A stretch of 64,000 nt of DNA from Ambrosia x helenae (Eukaryota; Streptophyta; Magnoliopsida; Asterales; Asteraceae), in assembly GCA_030844895.1 (NCBI GenBank), contig JAUTDX010007444.1, positions 81,141-145,140 on the forward strand, given 5' to 3'. Positions 12,101 through 27,978 of this stretch are shown here, piece by piece (positions within the stretch are counted from its first letter, which is position 1; each line of letters opens with the position of its first letter). The notes beneath the pieces are model-generated. The model was given only the letters and a program-made list of their open reading frames with translations, was not told where the DNA came from and did no database searches. A program made the position numbers and the translations under genes.

Positions 12101-15100
12101 GGACCCCGAATCTCCTATCCTTATAGGAGAAGCCTAATTATAGTATTAACAAACTAAAATGGGTGTCTCGTTGGACATTCAGGTGCTGTAGGTCAAAGAA
12201 TACTGAACAACAGTTTATAAAGGCTGGAAATTCTTACTCTTGGAAATAATTTTATAGCCTAATGTACACCCTTATTGGGTTAGTCACAGGACCCCGAATC
12301 TCCTATCCTTATAGGAGAAGCCTAATTATAGTATTAACAAACTAAAATGGGTGTCTCGTTGGACATTCAGGTGCTGTAGGTCAAAGAATACTGAACAACA
12401 GTTTATAAAGGCTGGAAATTCTTACTCTTGGAAATAATTTTATAGCCTAATGTACACCCTTATTGGGTTAGTCACAGGACCCCGAATCTCCTATCCTTAT
12501 AGGAGAAGCCTAATTATAGTATTAACAAACTAAAATGGGTGTCTCGTTGGACATTCAGGTGCTGTAGGTCAAAGAATACTGAACAACAGTTTATAAAGGC
12601 TGGAAATTCTTACTCTTGGAAATAATTTTATAGCCTAATGTACACCCTTATTGGGTTAGTCACAGGACCCCGAATCTCCTATCCTTATAGGAGAAGCCTA
12701 ATTATAGTATTAACAAACTAAAATGGGTGTCTCGTTGGACATTCAGGTGCTGTAGGTCAAAGAATACTGAACAACAGTTTATAAAGGCTGGAAATTCTTA
12801 CTCTTGGAAATAATTTTATAGCCTAATGTACACCCTTATTGGGTTAGTCACAGGACCCCGAATCTCCTATCCTTATAGGAGAAGCCTAATTATAGTATTA
12901 ACAAACTAAAATGGGTGTCTCGTTGGACATTCAGGTGCTGTAGGTCAAAGAATACTGAACAACAGTTTATAAAGGCTGGAAATTCTTACTCTTGGAAATA
13001 ATTTTATAGCCTAATGTACACCCTTATTGGGTTAGTCACAGGACCCCGAATCTCCTATCCTTATAGGAGAAGCCTAATTATAGTATTAACAAACTAAAAT
13101 GGGTGTCTCGTTGGACATTCAGGTGCTGTAGGTCAAAGAATACTGAACAACAGTTTATAAAGGCTGGAAATTCTTACTCTTGGAAATAATTTTATAGCCT
13201 AATGTACACCCTTATTGGGTTAGTCACAGGACCCCGAATCTCCTATCCTTATAGGAGAAGCCTAATTATAGTATTAACAAACTAAAATGGGTGTCTCGTT
13301 GGACATTCAGGTGCTGTAGGTCAAAGAATACTGAACAACAGTTTATAAAGGCTGGAAATTCTTACTCTTGGAAATAATTTTATAGCCTAATGTACACCCT
13401 TATTGGGTTAGTCACAGGACCCCGAATCTCCTATCCTTATAGGAGAAGCCTAATTATAGTATTAACAAACTAAAATGGGTGTCTCGTTGGACATTCAGGT
13501 GCTGTAGGTCAAAGAATACTGAACAACAGTTTATAAAGGCTGGAAATTCTTACTCTTGGAAATAATTTTATAGCCTAATGTACACCCTTATTGGGTTAGT
13601 CACAGGACCCCGAATCTCCTATCCTTATAGGAGAAGCCTAATTATAGTATTAACAAACTAAAATGGGTGTCTCGTTGGACATTCAGGTGCTGTAGGTCAA
13701 AGAATACTGAACAACAGTTTATAAAGGCTGGAAATTCTTACTCTTGGAAATAATTTTATAGCCTAATGTACACCCTTATTGGGTTAGTCACAGGACCCCG
13801 AATCTCCTATCCTTATAGGAGAAGCCTAATTATAGTATTAACAAACTAAAATGGGTGTCTCGTTGGACATTCAGGTGCTGTAGGTCAAAGAATACTGAAC
13901 AACAGTTTATAAAGGCTGGAAATTCTTACTCTTGGAAATAATTTTATAGCCTAATGTACACCCTTATTGGGTTAGTCACAGGACCCCGAATCTCCTATCC
14001 TTATAGGAGAAGCCTAATTATAGTATTAACAAACTAAAATGGGTGTCTCGTTGGACATTCAGGTGCTGTAGGTCAAAGAATACTGAACAACAGTTTATAA
14101 AGGCTGGAAATTCTTACTCTTGGAAATAATTTTATAGCCTAATGTACACCCTTATTGGGTTAGTCACAGGACCCCGAATCTCCTATCCTTATAGGAGAAG
14201 CCTAATTATAGTATTAACAAACTAAAATGGGTGTCTCGTTGGACATTCAGGTGCTGTAGGTCAAAGAATACTGAACAACAGTTTATAAAGGCTGGAAATT
14301 CTTACTCTTGGAAATAATTTTATAGCCTAATGTACACCCTTATTGGGTTAGTCACAGGACCCCGAATCTCCTATCCTTATAGGAGAAGCCTAATTATAGT
14401 ATTAACAAACTAAAATGGGTGTCTCGTTGGACATTCAGGTGCTGTAGGTCAAAGAATACTGAACAACAGTTTATAAAGGCTGGAAATTCTTACTCTTGGA
14501 AATAATTTTATAGCCTAATGTACACCCTTATTGGGTTAGTCACAGGACCCCGAATCTCCTATCCTTATAGGAGAAGCCTAATTATAGTATTAACAAACTA
14601 AAATGGGTGTCTCGTTGGACATTCAGGTGCTGTAGGTCAAAGAATACTGAACAACAGTTTATAAAGGCTGGAAATTCTTACTCTTGGAAATAATTTTATA
14701 GCCTAATGTACACCCTTATTGGGTTAGTCACAGGACCCCGAATCTCCTATCCTTATAGGAGAAGCCTAATTATAGTATTAACAAACTAAAATGGGTGTCT
14801 CGTTGGACATTCAGGTGCTGTAGGTCAAAGAATACTGAACAACAGTTTATAAAGGCTGGAAATTCTTACTCTTGGAAATAATTTTATAGCCTAATGTACA
14901 CCCTTATTGGGTTAGTCACAGGACCCCGAATCTCCTATCCTTATAGGAGAAGCCTAATTATAGTATTAACAAACTAAAATGGGTGTCTCGTTGGACATTC
15001 AGGTGCTGTAGGTCAAAGAATACTGAACAACAGTTTATAAAGGCTGGAAATTCTTACTCTTGGAAATAATTTTATAGCCTAATGTACACCCTTATTGGGT

Positions 15101-18100
15101 TAGTCACAGGACCCCGAATCTCCTATCCTTATAGGAGAAGCCTAATTATAGTATTAACAAACTAAAATGGGTGTCTCGTTGGACATTCAGGTGCTGTAGG
15201 TCAAAGAATACTGAACAACAGTTTATAAAGGCTGGAAATTCTTACTCTTGGAAATAATTTTATAGCCTAATGTACACCCTTATTGGGTTAGTCACAGGAC
15301 CCCGAATCTCCTATCCTTATAGGAGAAGCCTAATTATAGTATTAACAAACTAAAATGGGTGTCTCGTTGGACATTCAGGTGCTGTAGGTCAAAGAATACT
15401 GAACAACAGTTTATAAAGGCTGGAAATTCTTACTCTTGGAAATAATTTTATAGCCTAATGTACACCCTTATTGGGTTAGTCACAGGACCCCGAATCTCCT
15501 ATCCTTATAGGAGAAGCCTAATTATAGTATTAACAAACTAAAATGGGTGTCTCGTTGGACATTCAGGTGCTGTAGGTCAAAGAATACTGAACAACAGTTT
15601 ATAAAGGCTGGAAATTCTTACTCTTGGAAATAATTTTATAGCCTAATGTACACCCTTATTGGGTTAGTCACAGGACCCCGAATCTCCTATCCTTATAGGA
15701 GAAGCCTAATTATAGTATTAACAAACTAAAATGGGTGTCTCGTTGGACATTCAGGTGCTGTAGGTCAAAGAATACTGAACAACAGTTTATAAAGGCTGGA
15801 AATTCTTACTCTTGGAAATAATTTTATAGCCTAATGTACACCCTTATTGGGTTAGTCACAGGACCCCGAATCTCCTATCCTTATAGGAGAAGCCTAATTA
15901 TAGTATTAACAAACTAAAATGGGTGTCTCGTTGGACATTCAGGTGCTGTAGGTCAAAGAATACTGAACAACAGTTTATAAAGGCTGGAAATTCTTACTCT
16001 TGGAAATAATTTTATAGCCTAATGTACACCCTTATTGGGTTAGTCACAGGACCCCGAATCTCCTATCCTTATAGGAGAAGCCTAATTATAGTATTAACAA
16101 ACTAAAATGGGTGTCTCGTTGGACATTCAGGTGCTGTAGGTCAAAGAATACTGAACAACAGTTTATAAAGGCTGGAAATTCTTACTCTTGGAAATAATTT
16201 TATAGCCTAATGTACACCCTTATTGGGTTAGTCACAGGACCCCGAATCTCCTATCCTTATAGGAGAAGCCTAATTATAGTATTAACAAACTAAAATGGGT
16301 GTCTCGTTGGACATTCAGGTGCTGTAGGTCAAAGAATACTGAACAACAGTTTATAAAGGCTGGAAATTCTTACTCTTGGAAATAATTTTATAGCCTAATG
16401 TACACCCTTATTGGGTTAGTCACAGGACCCCGAATCTCCTATCCTTATAGGAGAAGCCTAATTATAGTATTAACAAACTAAAATGGGTGTCTCGTTGGAC
16501 ATTCAGGTGCTGTAGGTCAAAGAATACTGAACAACAGTTTATAAAGGCTGGAAATTCTTACTCTTGGAAATAATTTTATAGCCTAATGTACACCCTTATT
16601 GGGTTAGTCACAGGACCCCGAATCTCCTATCCTTATAGGAGAAGCCTAATTATAGTATTAACAAACTAAAATGGGTGTCTCGTTGGACATTCAGGTGCTG
16701 TAGGTCAAAGAATACTGAACAACAGTTTATAAAGGCTGGAAATTCTTACTCTTGGAAATAATTTTATAGCCTAATGTACACCCTTATTGGGTTAGTCACA
16801 GGACCCCGAATCTCCTATCCTTATAGGAGAAGCCTAATTATAGTATTAACAAACTAAAATGGGTGTCTCGTTGGACATTCAGGTGCTGTAGGTCAAAGAA
16901 TACTGAACAACAGTTTATAAAGGCTGGAAATTCTTACTCTTGGAAATAATTTTATAGCCTAATGTACACCCTTATTGGGTTAGTCACAGGACCCCGAATC
17001 TCCTATCCTTATAGGAGAAGCCTAATTATAGTATTAACAAACTAAAATGGGTGTCTCGTTGGACATTCAGGTGCTGTAGGTCAAAGAATACTGAACAACA
17101 GTTTATAAAGGCTGGAAATTCTTACTCTTGGAAATAATTTTATAGCCTAATGTACACCCTTATTGGGTTAGTCACAGGACCCCGAATCTCCTATCCTTAT
17201 AGGAGAAGCCTAATTATAGTATTAACAAACTAAAATGGGTGTCTCGTTGGACATTCAGGTGCTGTAGGTCAAAGAATACTGAACAACAGTTTATAAAGGC
17301 TGGAAATTCTTACTCTTGGAAATAATTTTATAGCCTAATGTACACCCTTATTGGGTTAGTCACAGGACCCCGAATCTCCTATCCTTATAGGAGAAGCCTA
17401 ATTATAGTATTAACAAACTAAAATGGGTGTCTCGTTGGACATTCAGGTGCTGTAGGTCAAAGAATACTGAACAACAGTTTATAAAGGCTGGAAATTCTTA
17501 CTCTTGGAAATAATTTTATAGCCTAATGTACACCCTTATTGGGTTAGTCACAGGACCCCGAATCTCCTATCCTTATAGGAGAAGCCTAATTATAGTATTA
17601 ACAAACTAAAATGGGTGTCTCGTTGGACATTCAGGTGCTGTAGGTCAAAGAATACTGAACAACAGTTTATAAAGGCTGGAAATTCTTACTCTTGGAAATA
17701 ATTTTATAGCCTAATGTACACCCTTATTGGGTTAGTCACAGGACCCCGAATCTCCTATCCTTATAGGAGAAGCCTAATTATAGTATTAACAAACTAAAAT
17801 GGGTGTCTCGTTGGACATTCAGGTGCTGTAGGTCAAAGAATACTGAACAACAGTTTATAAAGGCTGGAAATTCTTACTCTTGGAAATAATTTTATAGCCT
17901 AATGTACACCCTTATTGGGTTAGTCACAGGACCCCGAATCTCCTATCCTTATAGGAGAAGCCTAATTATAGTATTAACAAACTAAAATGGGTGTCTCGTT
18001 GGACATTCAGGTGCTGTAGGTCAAAGAATACTGAACAACAGTTTATAAAGGCTGGAAATTCTTACTCTTGGAAATAATTTTATAGCCTAATGTACACCCT

Positions 18101-21021
18101 TATTGGGTTAGTCACAGGACCCCGAATCTCCTATCCTTATAGGAGAAGCCTAATTATAGTATTAACAAACTAAAATGGGTGTCTCGTTGGACATTCAGGT
18201 GCTGTAGGTCAAAGAATACTGAACAACAGTTTATAAAGGCTGGAAATTCTTACTCTTGGAAATAATTTTATAGCCTAATGTACACCCTTATTGGGTTAGT
18301 CACAGGACCCCGAATCTCCTATCCTTATAGGAGAAGCCTAATTATAGTATTAACAAACTAAAATGGGTGTCTCGTTGGACATTCAGGTGCTGTAGGTCAA
18401 AGAATACTGAACAACAGTTTATAAAGGCTGGAAATTCTTACTCTTGGAAATAATTTTATAGCCTAATGTACACCCTTATTGGGTTAGTCACAGGACCCCG
18501 AATCTCCTATCCTTATAGGAGAAGCCTAATTATAGTATTAACAAACTAAAATGGGTGTCTCGTTGGACATTCAGGTGCTGTAGGTCAAAGAATACTGAAC
18601 AACAGTTTATAAAGGCTGGAAATTCTTACTCTTGGAAATAATTTTATAGCCTAATGTACACCCTTATTGGGTTAGTCACAGGACCCCGAATCTCCTATCC
18701 TTATAGGAGAAGCCTAATTATAGTATTAACAAACTAAAATGGGTGTCTCGTTGGACATTCAGGTGCTGTAGGTCAAAGAATACTGAACAACAGTTTATAA
18801 AGGCTGGAAATTCTTACTCTTGGAAATAATTTTATAGCCTAATGTACACCCTTATTGGGTTAGTCACAGGACCCCGAATCTCCTATCCTTATAGGAGAAG
18901 CCTAATTATAGTATTAACAAACTAAAATGGGTGTCTCGTTGGACATTCAGGTGCTGTAGGTCAAAGAATACTGAACAACAGTTTATAAAGGCTGGAAATT
19001 CTTACTCTTGGAAATAATTTTATAGCCTAATGTACACCCTTATTGGGTTAGTCACAGGACCCCGAATCTCCTATCCTTATAGGAGAAGCCTAATTATAGT
19101 ATTAACAAACTAAAATGGGTGTCTCGTTGGACATTCAGGTGCTGTAGGTCAAAGAATACTGAACAACAGTTTATAAAGGCTGGAAATTCTTACTCTTGGA
19201 AATAATTTTATAGCCTAATGTACACCCTTATTGGGTTAGTCACAGGACCCCGAATCTCCTATCCTTATAGGAGAAGCCTAATTATAGTATTAACAAACTA
19301 AAATGGGTGTCTCGTTGGACATTCAGGTGCTGTAGGTCAAAGAATACTGAACAACAGTTTATAAAGGCTGGAAATTCTTACTCTTGGAAATAATTTTATA
19401 GCCTAATGTACACCCTTATTGGGTTAGTCACAGGACCCCGAATCTCCTATCCTTATAGGAGAAGCCTAATTATAGTATTAACAAACTAAAATGGGTGTCT
19501 CGTTGGACATTCAGGTGCTGTAGGTCAAAGAATACTGAACAACAGTTTATAAAGGCTGGAAATTCTTACTCTTGGAAATAATTTTATAGCCTAATGTACA
19601 CCCTTATTGGGTTAGTCACAGGACCCCGAATCTCCTATCCTTATAGGAGAAGCCTAATTATAGTATTAACAAACTAAAATGGGTGTCTCGTTGGACATTC
19701 AGGTGCTGTAGGTCAAAGAATACTGAACAACAGTTTATAAAGGCTGGAAATTCTTACTCTTGGAAATAATTTTATAGCCTAATGTACACCCTTATTGGGT
19801 TAGTCACAGGACCCCGAATCTCCTATCCTTATAGGAGAAGCCTAATTATAGTATTAACAAACTAAAATGGGTGTCTCGTTGGACATTCAGGTGCTGTAGG
19901 TCAAAGAATACTGAACAACAGTTTATAAAGGCTGGAAATTCTTACTCTTGGAAATAATTTTATAGCCTAATGTACACCCTTATTGGGTTAGTCACAGGAC
20001 CCCGAATCTCCTATCCTTATAGGAGAAGCCTAATTATAGTATTAACAAACTAAAATGGGTGTCTCGTTGGACATTCAGGTGCTGTAGGTCAAAGAATACT
20101 GAACAACAGTTTATAAAGGCTGGAAATTCTTACTCTTGGAAATAATTTTATAGCCTAATGTACACCCTTATTGGGTTAGTCACAGGACCCCGAATCTCCT
20201 ATCCTTATAGGAGAAGCCTAATTATAGTATTAACAAACTAAAATGGGTGTCTCGTTGGACATTCAGGTGCTGTAGGTCAAAGAATACTGAACAACAGTTT
20301 ATAAAGGCTGGAAATTCTTACTCTTGGAAATAATTTTATAGCCTAATGTACACCCTTATTGGGTTAGTCACAGGACCCCGAATCTCCTATCCTTATAGGA
20401 GAAGCCTAATTATAGTATTAACAAACTAAAATGGGTGTCTCGTTGGACATTCAGGTGCTGTAGGTCAAAGAATACTGAACAACAGTTTATAAAGGCTGGA
20501 AATTCTTACTCTTGGAAATAATTTTATAGCCTAATGTACACCCTTATTGGGTTAGTCACAGGACCCCGAATCTCCTATCCTTATAGGAGAAGCCTAATTA
20601 TAGTATTAACAAACTAAAATGGGTGTCTCGTTGGACATTCAGGTGCTGTAGGTCAAAGAATACTGAACAACAGTTTATAAAGGCTGGAAATTCTTACTCT
20701 TGGAAATAATTTTATAGCCTAATGTACACCCTTATTGGGTTAGTCACAGGACCCCGAATCTCCTATCCTTATAGGAGAAGCCTAATTATAGTATTAACAA
20801 ACTAAAATGGGTGTCTCGTTGGACATTCAGGTGCTGTAGGTCAAAGAATACTGAACAACAGTTTATAAAGGCTGGAAATTCTTACTCTTGGAAATAATTT
20901 TATAGCCTAATGTACACCCTTATTGGGTTAGTCACAGGACCCCGAATCTCCTATCCTTATAGGAGAAGCCTAATTATAGTATTAACAAACTAAAATGGGT
21001 GTCTCGTTGGACATTCAGGTG

Positions 21022-21022
21022 G
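21022..21022 (+). other. C154G substitution in unit 112
   Basis: This is the first difference I could find from the left end: GGTGCTG becomes GGTGGTG. Unit 112 is 4 modulo 6, one of the phases in which the same change recurs on the right side of the array. Confidence 0.9.
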
Positions 21023-24000
21023 TGTAGGTCAAAGAATACTGAACAACAGTTTATAAAGGCTGGAAATTCTTACTCTTGGAAATAATTTTATAGCCTAATG
21101 TACACCCTTATTGGGTTAGTCACAGGACCCCGAATCTCCTATCCTTATAGGAGAAGCCTAATTATAGTATTAACAAACTAAAATGGGTGTCTCGTTGGAC
21201 ATTCAGGTGCTGTAGGTCAAAGAATACTGAACAACAGTTTATAAAGGCTGGAAATTCTTACTCTTGGAAATAATTTTATAGCCTAATGTACACCCTTATT
21301 GGGTTAGTCACAGGACCCCGAATCTCCTATCCTTATAGGAGAAGCCTAATTATAGTATTAACAAACTAAAATGGGTGTCTCGTTGGACATTCAGGTGCTG
21401 TAGGTCAAAGAATACTGAACAACAGTTTATAAAGGCTGGAAATTCTTACTCTTGGAAATAATTTTATAGCCTAATGTACACCCTTATTGGGTTAGTCACA
21501 GGACCCCGAATCTCCTATCCTTATAGGAGAAGCCTAATTATAGTATTAACAAACTAAAATGGGTGTCTCGTTGGACATTCAGGTGCTGTAGGTCAAAGAA
21601 TACTGAACAACAGTTTATAAAGGCTGGAAATTCTTACTCTTGGAAATAATTTTATAGCCTAATGTACACCCTTATTGGGTTAGTCACAGGACCCCGAATC
21701 TCCTATCCTTATAGGAGAAGCCTAATTATAGTATTAACAAACTAAAATGGGTGTCTCGTTGGACATTCAGGTGCTGTAGGTCAAAGAATACTGAACAACA
21801 GTTTATAAAGGCTGGAAATTCTTACTCTTGGAAATAATTTTATAGCCTAATGTACACCCTTATTGGGTTAGTCACAGGACCCCGAATCTCCTATCCTTAT
21901 AGGAGAAGCCTAATTATAGTATTAACAAACTAAAATGGGTGTCTCGTTGGACATTCAGGTGCTGTAGGTCAAAGAATACTGAACAACAGTTTATAAAGGC
22001 TGGAAATTCTTACTCTTGGAAATAATTTTATAGCCTAATGTACACCCTTATTGGGTTAGTCACAGGACCCCGAATCTCCTATCCTTATAGGAGAAGCCTA
22101 ATTATAGTATTAACAAACTAAAATGGGTGTCTCGTTGGACATTCAGGTGCTGTAGGTCAAAGAATACTGAACAACAGTTTATAAAGGCTGGAAATTCTTA
22201 CTCTTGGAAATAATTTTATAGCCTAATGTACACCCTTATTGGGTTAGTCACAGGACCCCGAATCTCCTATCCTTATAGGAGAAGCCTAATTATAGTATTA
22301 ACAAACTAAAATGGGTGTCTCGTTGGACATTCAGGTGCTGTAGGTCAAAGAATACTGAACAACAGTTTATAAAGGCTGGAAATTCTTACTCTTGGAAATA
22401 ATTTTATAGCCTAATGTACACCCTTATTGGGTTAGTCACAGGACCCCGAATCTCCTATCCTTATAGGAGAAGCCTAATTATAGTATTAACAAACTAAAAT
22501 GGGTGTCTCGTTGGACATTCAGGTGCTGTAGGTCAAAGAATACTGAACAACAGTTTATAAAGGCTGGAAATTCTTACTCTTGGAAATAATTTTATAGCCT
22601 AATGTACACCCTTATTGGGTTAGTCACAGGACCCCGAATCTCCTATCCTTATAGGAGAAGCCTAATTATAGTATTAACAAACTAAAATGGGTGTCTCGTT
22701 GGACATTCAGGTGCTGTAGGTCAAAGAATACTGAACAACAGTTTATAAAGGCTGGAAATTCTTACTCTTGGAAATAATTTTATAGCCTAATGTACACCCT
22801 TATTGGGTTAGTCACAGGACCCCGAATCTCCTATCCTTATAGGAGAAGCCTAATTATAGTATTAACAAACTAAAATGGGTGTCTCGTTGGACATTCAGGT
22901 GCTGTAGGTCAAAGAATACTGAACAACAGTTTATAAAGGCTGGAAATTCTTACTCTTGGAAATAATTTTATAGCCTAATGTACACCCTTATTGGGTTAGT
23001 CACAGGACCCCGAATCTCCTATCCTTATAGGAGAAGCCTAATTATAGTATTAACAAACTAAAATGGGTGTCTCGTTGGACATTCAGGTGCTGTAGGTCAA
23101 AGAATACTGAACAACAGTTTATAAAGGCTGGAAATTCTTACTCTTGGAAATAATTTTATAGCCTAATGTACACCCTTATTGGGTTAGTCACAGGACCCCG
23201 AATCTCCTATCCTTATAGGAGAAGCCTAATTATAGTATTAACAAACTAAAATGGGTGTCTCGTTGGACATTCAGGTGCTGTAGGTCAAAGAATACTGAAC
23301 AACAGTTTATAAAGGCTGGAAATTCTTACTCTTGGAAATAATTTTATAGCCTAATGTACACCCTTATTGGGTTAGTCACAGGACCCCGAATCTCCTATCC
23401 TTATAGGAGAAGCCTAATTATAGTATTAACAAACTAAAATGGGTGTCTCGTTGGACATTCAGGTGCTGTAGGTCAAAGAATACTGAACAACAGTTTATAA
23501 AGGCTGGAAATTCTTACTCTTGGAAATAATTTTATAGCCTAATGTACACCCTTATTGGGTTAGTCACAGGACCCCGAATCTCCTATCCTTATAGGAGAAG
23601 CCTAATTATAGTATTAACAAACTAAAATGGGTGTCTCGTTGGACATTCAGGTGCTGTAGGTCAAAGAATACTGAACAACAGTTTATAAAGGCTGGAAATT
23701 CTTACTCTTGGAAATAATTTTATAGCCTAATGTACACCCTTATTGGGTTAGTCACAGGACCCCGAATCTCCTATCCTTATAGGAGAAGCCTAATTATAGT
23801 ATTAACAAACTAAAATGGGTGTCTCGTTGGACATTCAGGTGCTGTAGGTCAAAGAATACTGAACAACAGTTTATAAAGGCTGGAAATTCTTACTCTTGGA
23901 AATAATTTTATAGCCTAATGTACACCCTTATTGGGTTAGTCACAGGACCCCGAATCTCCTATCCTTATAGGAGAAGCCTAATTATAGTATTAACAAACTA

Positions 24001-27000
24001 AAATGGGTGTCTCGTTGGACATTCAGGTGCTGTAGGTCAAAGAATACTGAACAACAGTTTATAAAGGCTGGAAATTCTTACTCTTGGAAATAATTTTATA
24101 GCCTAATGTACACCCTTATTGGGTTAGTCACAGGACCCCGAATCTCCTATCCTTATAGGAGAAGCCTAATTATAGTATTAACAAACTAAAATGGGTGTCT
24201 CGTTGGACATTCAGGTGCTGTAGGTCAAAGAATACTGAACAACAGTTTATAAAGGCTGGAAATTCTTACTCTTGGAAATAATTTTATAGCCTAATGTACA
24301 CCCTTATTGGGTTAGTCACAGGACCCCGAATCTCCTATCCTTATAGGAGAAGCCTAATTATAGTATTAACAAACTAAAATGGGTGTCTCGTTGGACATTC
24401 AGGTGCTGTAGGTCAAAGAATACTGAACAACAGTTTATAAAGGCTGGAAATTCTTACTCTTGGAAATAATTTTATAGCCTAATGTACACCCTTATTGGGT
24501 TAGTCACAGGACCCCGAATCTCCTATCCTTATAGGAGAAGCCTAATTATAGTATTAACAAACTAAAATGGGTGTCTCGTTGGACATTCAGGTGCTGTAGG
24601 TCAAAGAATACTGAACAACAGTTTATAAAGGCTGGAAATTCTTACTCTTGGAAATAATTTTATAGCCTAATGTACACCCTTATTGGGTTAGTCACAGGAC
24701 CCCGAATCTCCTATCCTTATAGGAGAAGCCTAATTATAGTATTAACAAACTAAAATGGGTGTCTCGTTGGACATTCAGGTGCTGTAGGTCAAAGAATACT
24801 GAACAACAGTTTATAAAGGCTGGAAATTCTTACTCTTGGAAATAATTTTATAGCCTAATGTACACCCTTATTGGGTTAGTCACAGGACCCCGAATCTCCT
24901 ATCCTTATAGGAGAAGCCTAATTATAGTATTAACAAACTAAAATGGGTGTCTCGTTGGACATTCAGGTGCTGTAGGTCAAAGAATACTGAACAACAGTTT
25001 ATAAAGGCTGGAAATTCTTACTCTTGGAAATAATTTTATAGCCTAATGTACACCCTTATTGGGTTAGTCACAGGACCCCGAATCTCCTATCCTTATAGGA
25101 GAAGCCTAATTATAGTATTAACAAACTAAAATGGGTGTCTCGTTGGACATTCAGGTGCTGTAGGTCAAAGAATACTGAACAACAGTTTATAAAGGCTGGA
25201 AATTCTTACTCTTGGAAATAATTTTATAGCCTAATGTACACCCTTATTGGGTTAGTCACAGGACCCCGAATCTCCTATCCTTATAGGAGAAGCCTAATTA
25301 TAGTATTAACAAACTAAAATGGGTGTCTCGTTGGACATTCAGGTGCTGTAGGTCAAAGAATACTGAACAACAGTTTATAAAGGCTGGAAATTCTTACTCT
25401 TGGAAATAATTTTATAGCCTAATGTACACCCTTATTGGGTTAGTCACAGGACCCCGAATCTCCTATCCTTATAGGAGAAGCCTAATTATAGTATTAACAA
25501 ACTAAAATGGGTGTCTCGTTGGACATTCAGGTGCTGTAGGTCAAAGAATACTGAACAACAGTTTATAAAGGCTGGAAATTCTTACTCTTGGAAATAATTT
25601 TATAGCCTAATGTACACCCTTATTGGGTTAGTCACAGGACCCCGAATCTCCTATCCTTATAGGAGAAGCCTAATTATAGTATTAACAAACTAAAATGGGT
25701 GTCTCGTTGGACATTCAGGTGCTGTAGGTCAAAGAATACTGAACAACAGTTTATAAAGGCTGGAAATTCTTACTCTTGGAAATAATTTTATAGCCTAATG
25801 TACACCCTTATTGGGTTAGTCACAGGACCCCGAATCTCCTATCCTTATAGGAGAAGCCTAATTATAGTATTAACAAACTAAAATGGGTGTCTCGTTGGAC
25901 ATTCAGGTGCTGTAGGTCAAAGAATACTGAACAACAGTTTATAAAGGCTGGAAATTCTTACTCTTGGAAATAATTTTATAGCCTAATGTACACCCTTATT
26001 GGGTTAGTCACAGGACCCCGAATCTCCTATCCTTATAGGAGAAGCCTAATTATAGTATTAACAAACTAAAATGGGTGTCTCGTTGGACATTCAGGTGCTG
26101 TAGGTCAAAGAATACTGAACAACAGTTTATAAAGGCTGGAAATTCTTACTCTTGGAAATAATTTTATAGCCTAATGTACACCCTTATTGGGTTAGTCACA
26201 GGACCCCGAATCTCCTATCCTTATAGGAGAAGCCTAATTATAGTATTAACAAACTAAAATGGGTGTCTCGTTGGACATTCAGGTGCTGTAGGTCAAAGAA
26301 TACTGAACAACAGTTTATAAAGGCTGGAAATTCTTACTCTTGGAAATAATTTTATAGCCTAATGTACACCCTTATTGGGTTAGTCACAGGACCCCGAATC
26401 TCCTATCCTTATAGGAGAAGCCTAATTATAGTATTAACAAACTAAAATGGGTGTCTCGTTGGACATTCAGGTGCTGTAGGTCAAAGAATACTGAACAACA
26501 GTTTATAAAGGCTGGAAATTCTTACTCTTGGAAATAATTTTATAGCCTAATGTACACCCTTATTGGGTTAGTCACAGGACCCCGAATCTCCTATCCTTAT
26601 AGGAGAAGCCTAATTATAGTATTAACAAACTAAAATGGGTGTCTCGTTGGACATTCAGGTGCTGTAGGTCAAAGAATACTGAACAACAGTTTATAAAGGC
26701 TGGAAATTCTTACTCTTGGAAATAATTTTATAGCCTAATGTACACCCTTATTGGGTTAGTCACAGGACCCCGAATCTCCTATCCTTATAGGAGAAGCCTA
26801 ATTATAGTATTAACAAACTAAAATGGGTGTCTCGTTGGACATTCAGGTGCTGTAGGTCAAAGAATACTGAACAACAGTTTATAAAGGCTGGAAATTCTTA
26901 CTCTTGGAAATAATTTTATAGCCTAATGTACACCCTTATTGGGTTAGTCACAGGACCCCGAATCTCCTATCCTTATAGGAGAAGCCTAATTATAGTATTA

Positions 27001-27977
27001 ACAAACTAAAATGGGTGTCTCGTTGGACATTCAGGTGCTGTAGGTCAAAGAATACTGAACAACAGTTTATAAAGGCTGGAAATTCTTACTCTTGGAAATA
27101 ATTTTATAGCCTAATGTACACCCTTATTGGGTTAGTCACAGGACCCCGAATCTCCTATCCTTATAGGAGAAGCCTAATTATAGTATTAACAAACTAAAAT
27201 GGGTGTCTCGTTGGACATTCAGGTGCTGTAGGTCAAAGAATACTGAACAACAGTTTATAAAGGCTGGAAATTCTTACTCTTGGAAATAATTTTATAGCCT
27301 AATGTACACCCTTATTGGGTTAGTCACAGGACCCCGAATCTCCTATCCTTATAGGAGAAGCCTAATTATAGTATTAACAAACTAAAATGGGTGTCTCGTT
27401 GGACATTCAGGTGCTGTAGGTCAAAGAATACTGAACAACAGTTTATAAAGGCTGGAAATTCTTACTCTTGGAAATAATTTTATAGCCTAATGTACACCCT
27501 TATTGGGTTAGTCACAGGACCCCGAATCTCCTATCCTTATAGGAGAAGCCTAATTATAGTATTAACAAACTAAAATGGGTGTCTCGTTGGACATTCAGGT
27601 GCTGTAGGTCAAAGAATACTGAACAACAGTTTATAAAGGCTGGAAATTCTTACTCTTGGAAATAATTTTATAGCCTAATGTACACCCTTATTGGGTTAGT
27701 CACAGGACCCCGAATCTCCTATCCTTATAGGAGAAGCCTAATTATAGTATTAACAAACTAAAATGGGTGTCTCGTTGGACATTCAGGTGCTGTAGGTCAA
27801 AGAATACTGAACAACAGTTTATAAAGGCTGGAAATTCTTACTCTTGGAAATAATTTTATAGCCTAATGTACACCCTTATTGGGTTAGTCACAGGACCCCG
27901 AATCTCCTATCCTTATAGGAGAAGCCTAATTATAGTATTAACAAACTAAAATGGGTGTCTCGTTGGACATTCAGGTG

Positions 27978-27978
27978 G
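27978..27978 (+). other. C154G substitution in unit 149
   Basis: This is the same change as at 21022, 37 units later. Unit 149 is 5 modulo 6, again a phase that carries C154G on the right side. Confidence 0.9.
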
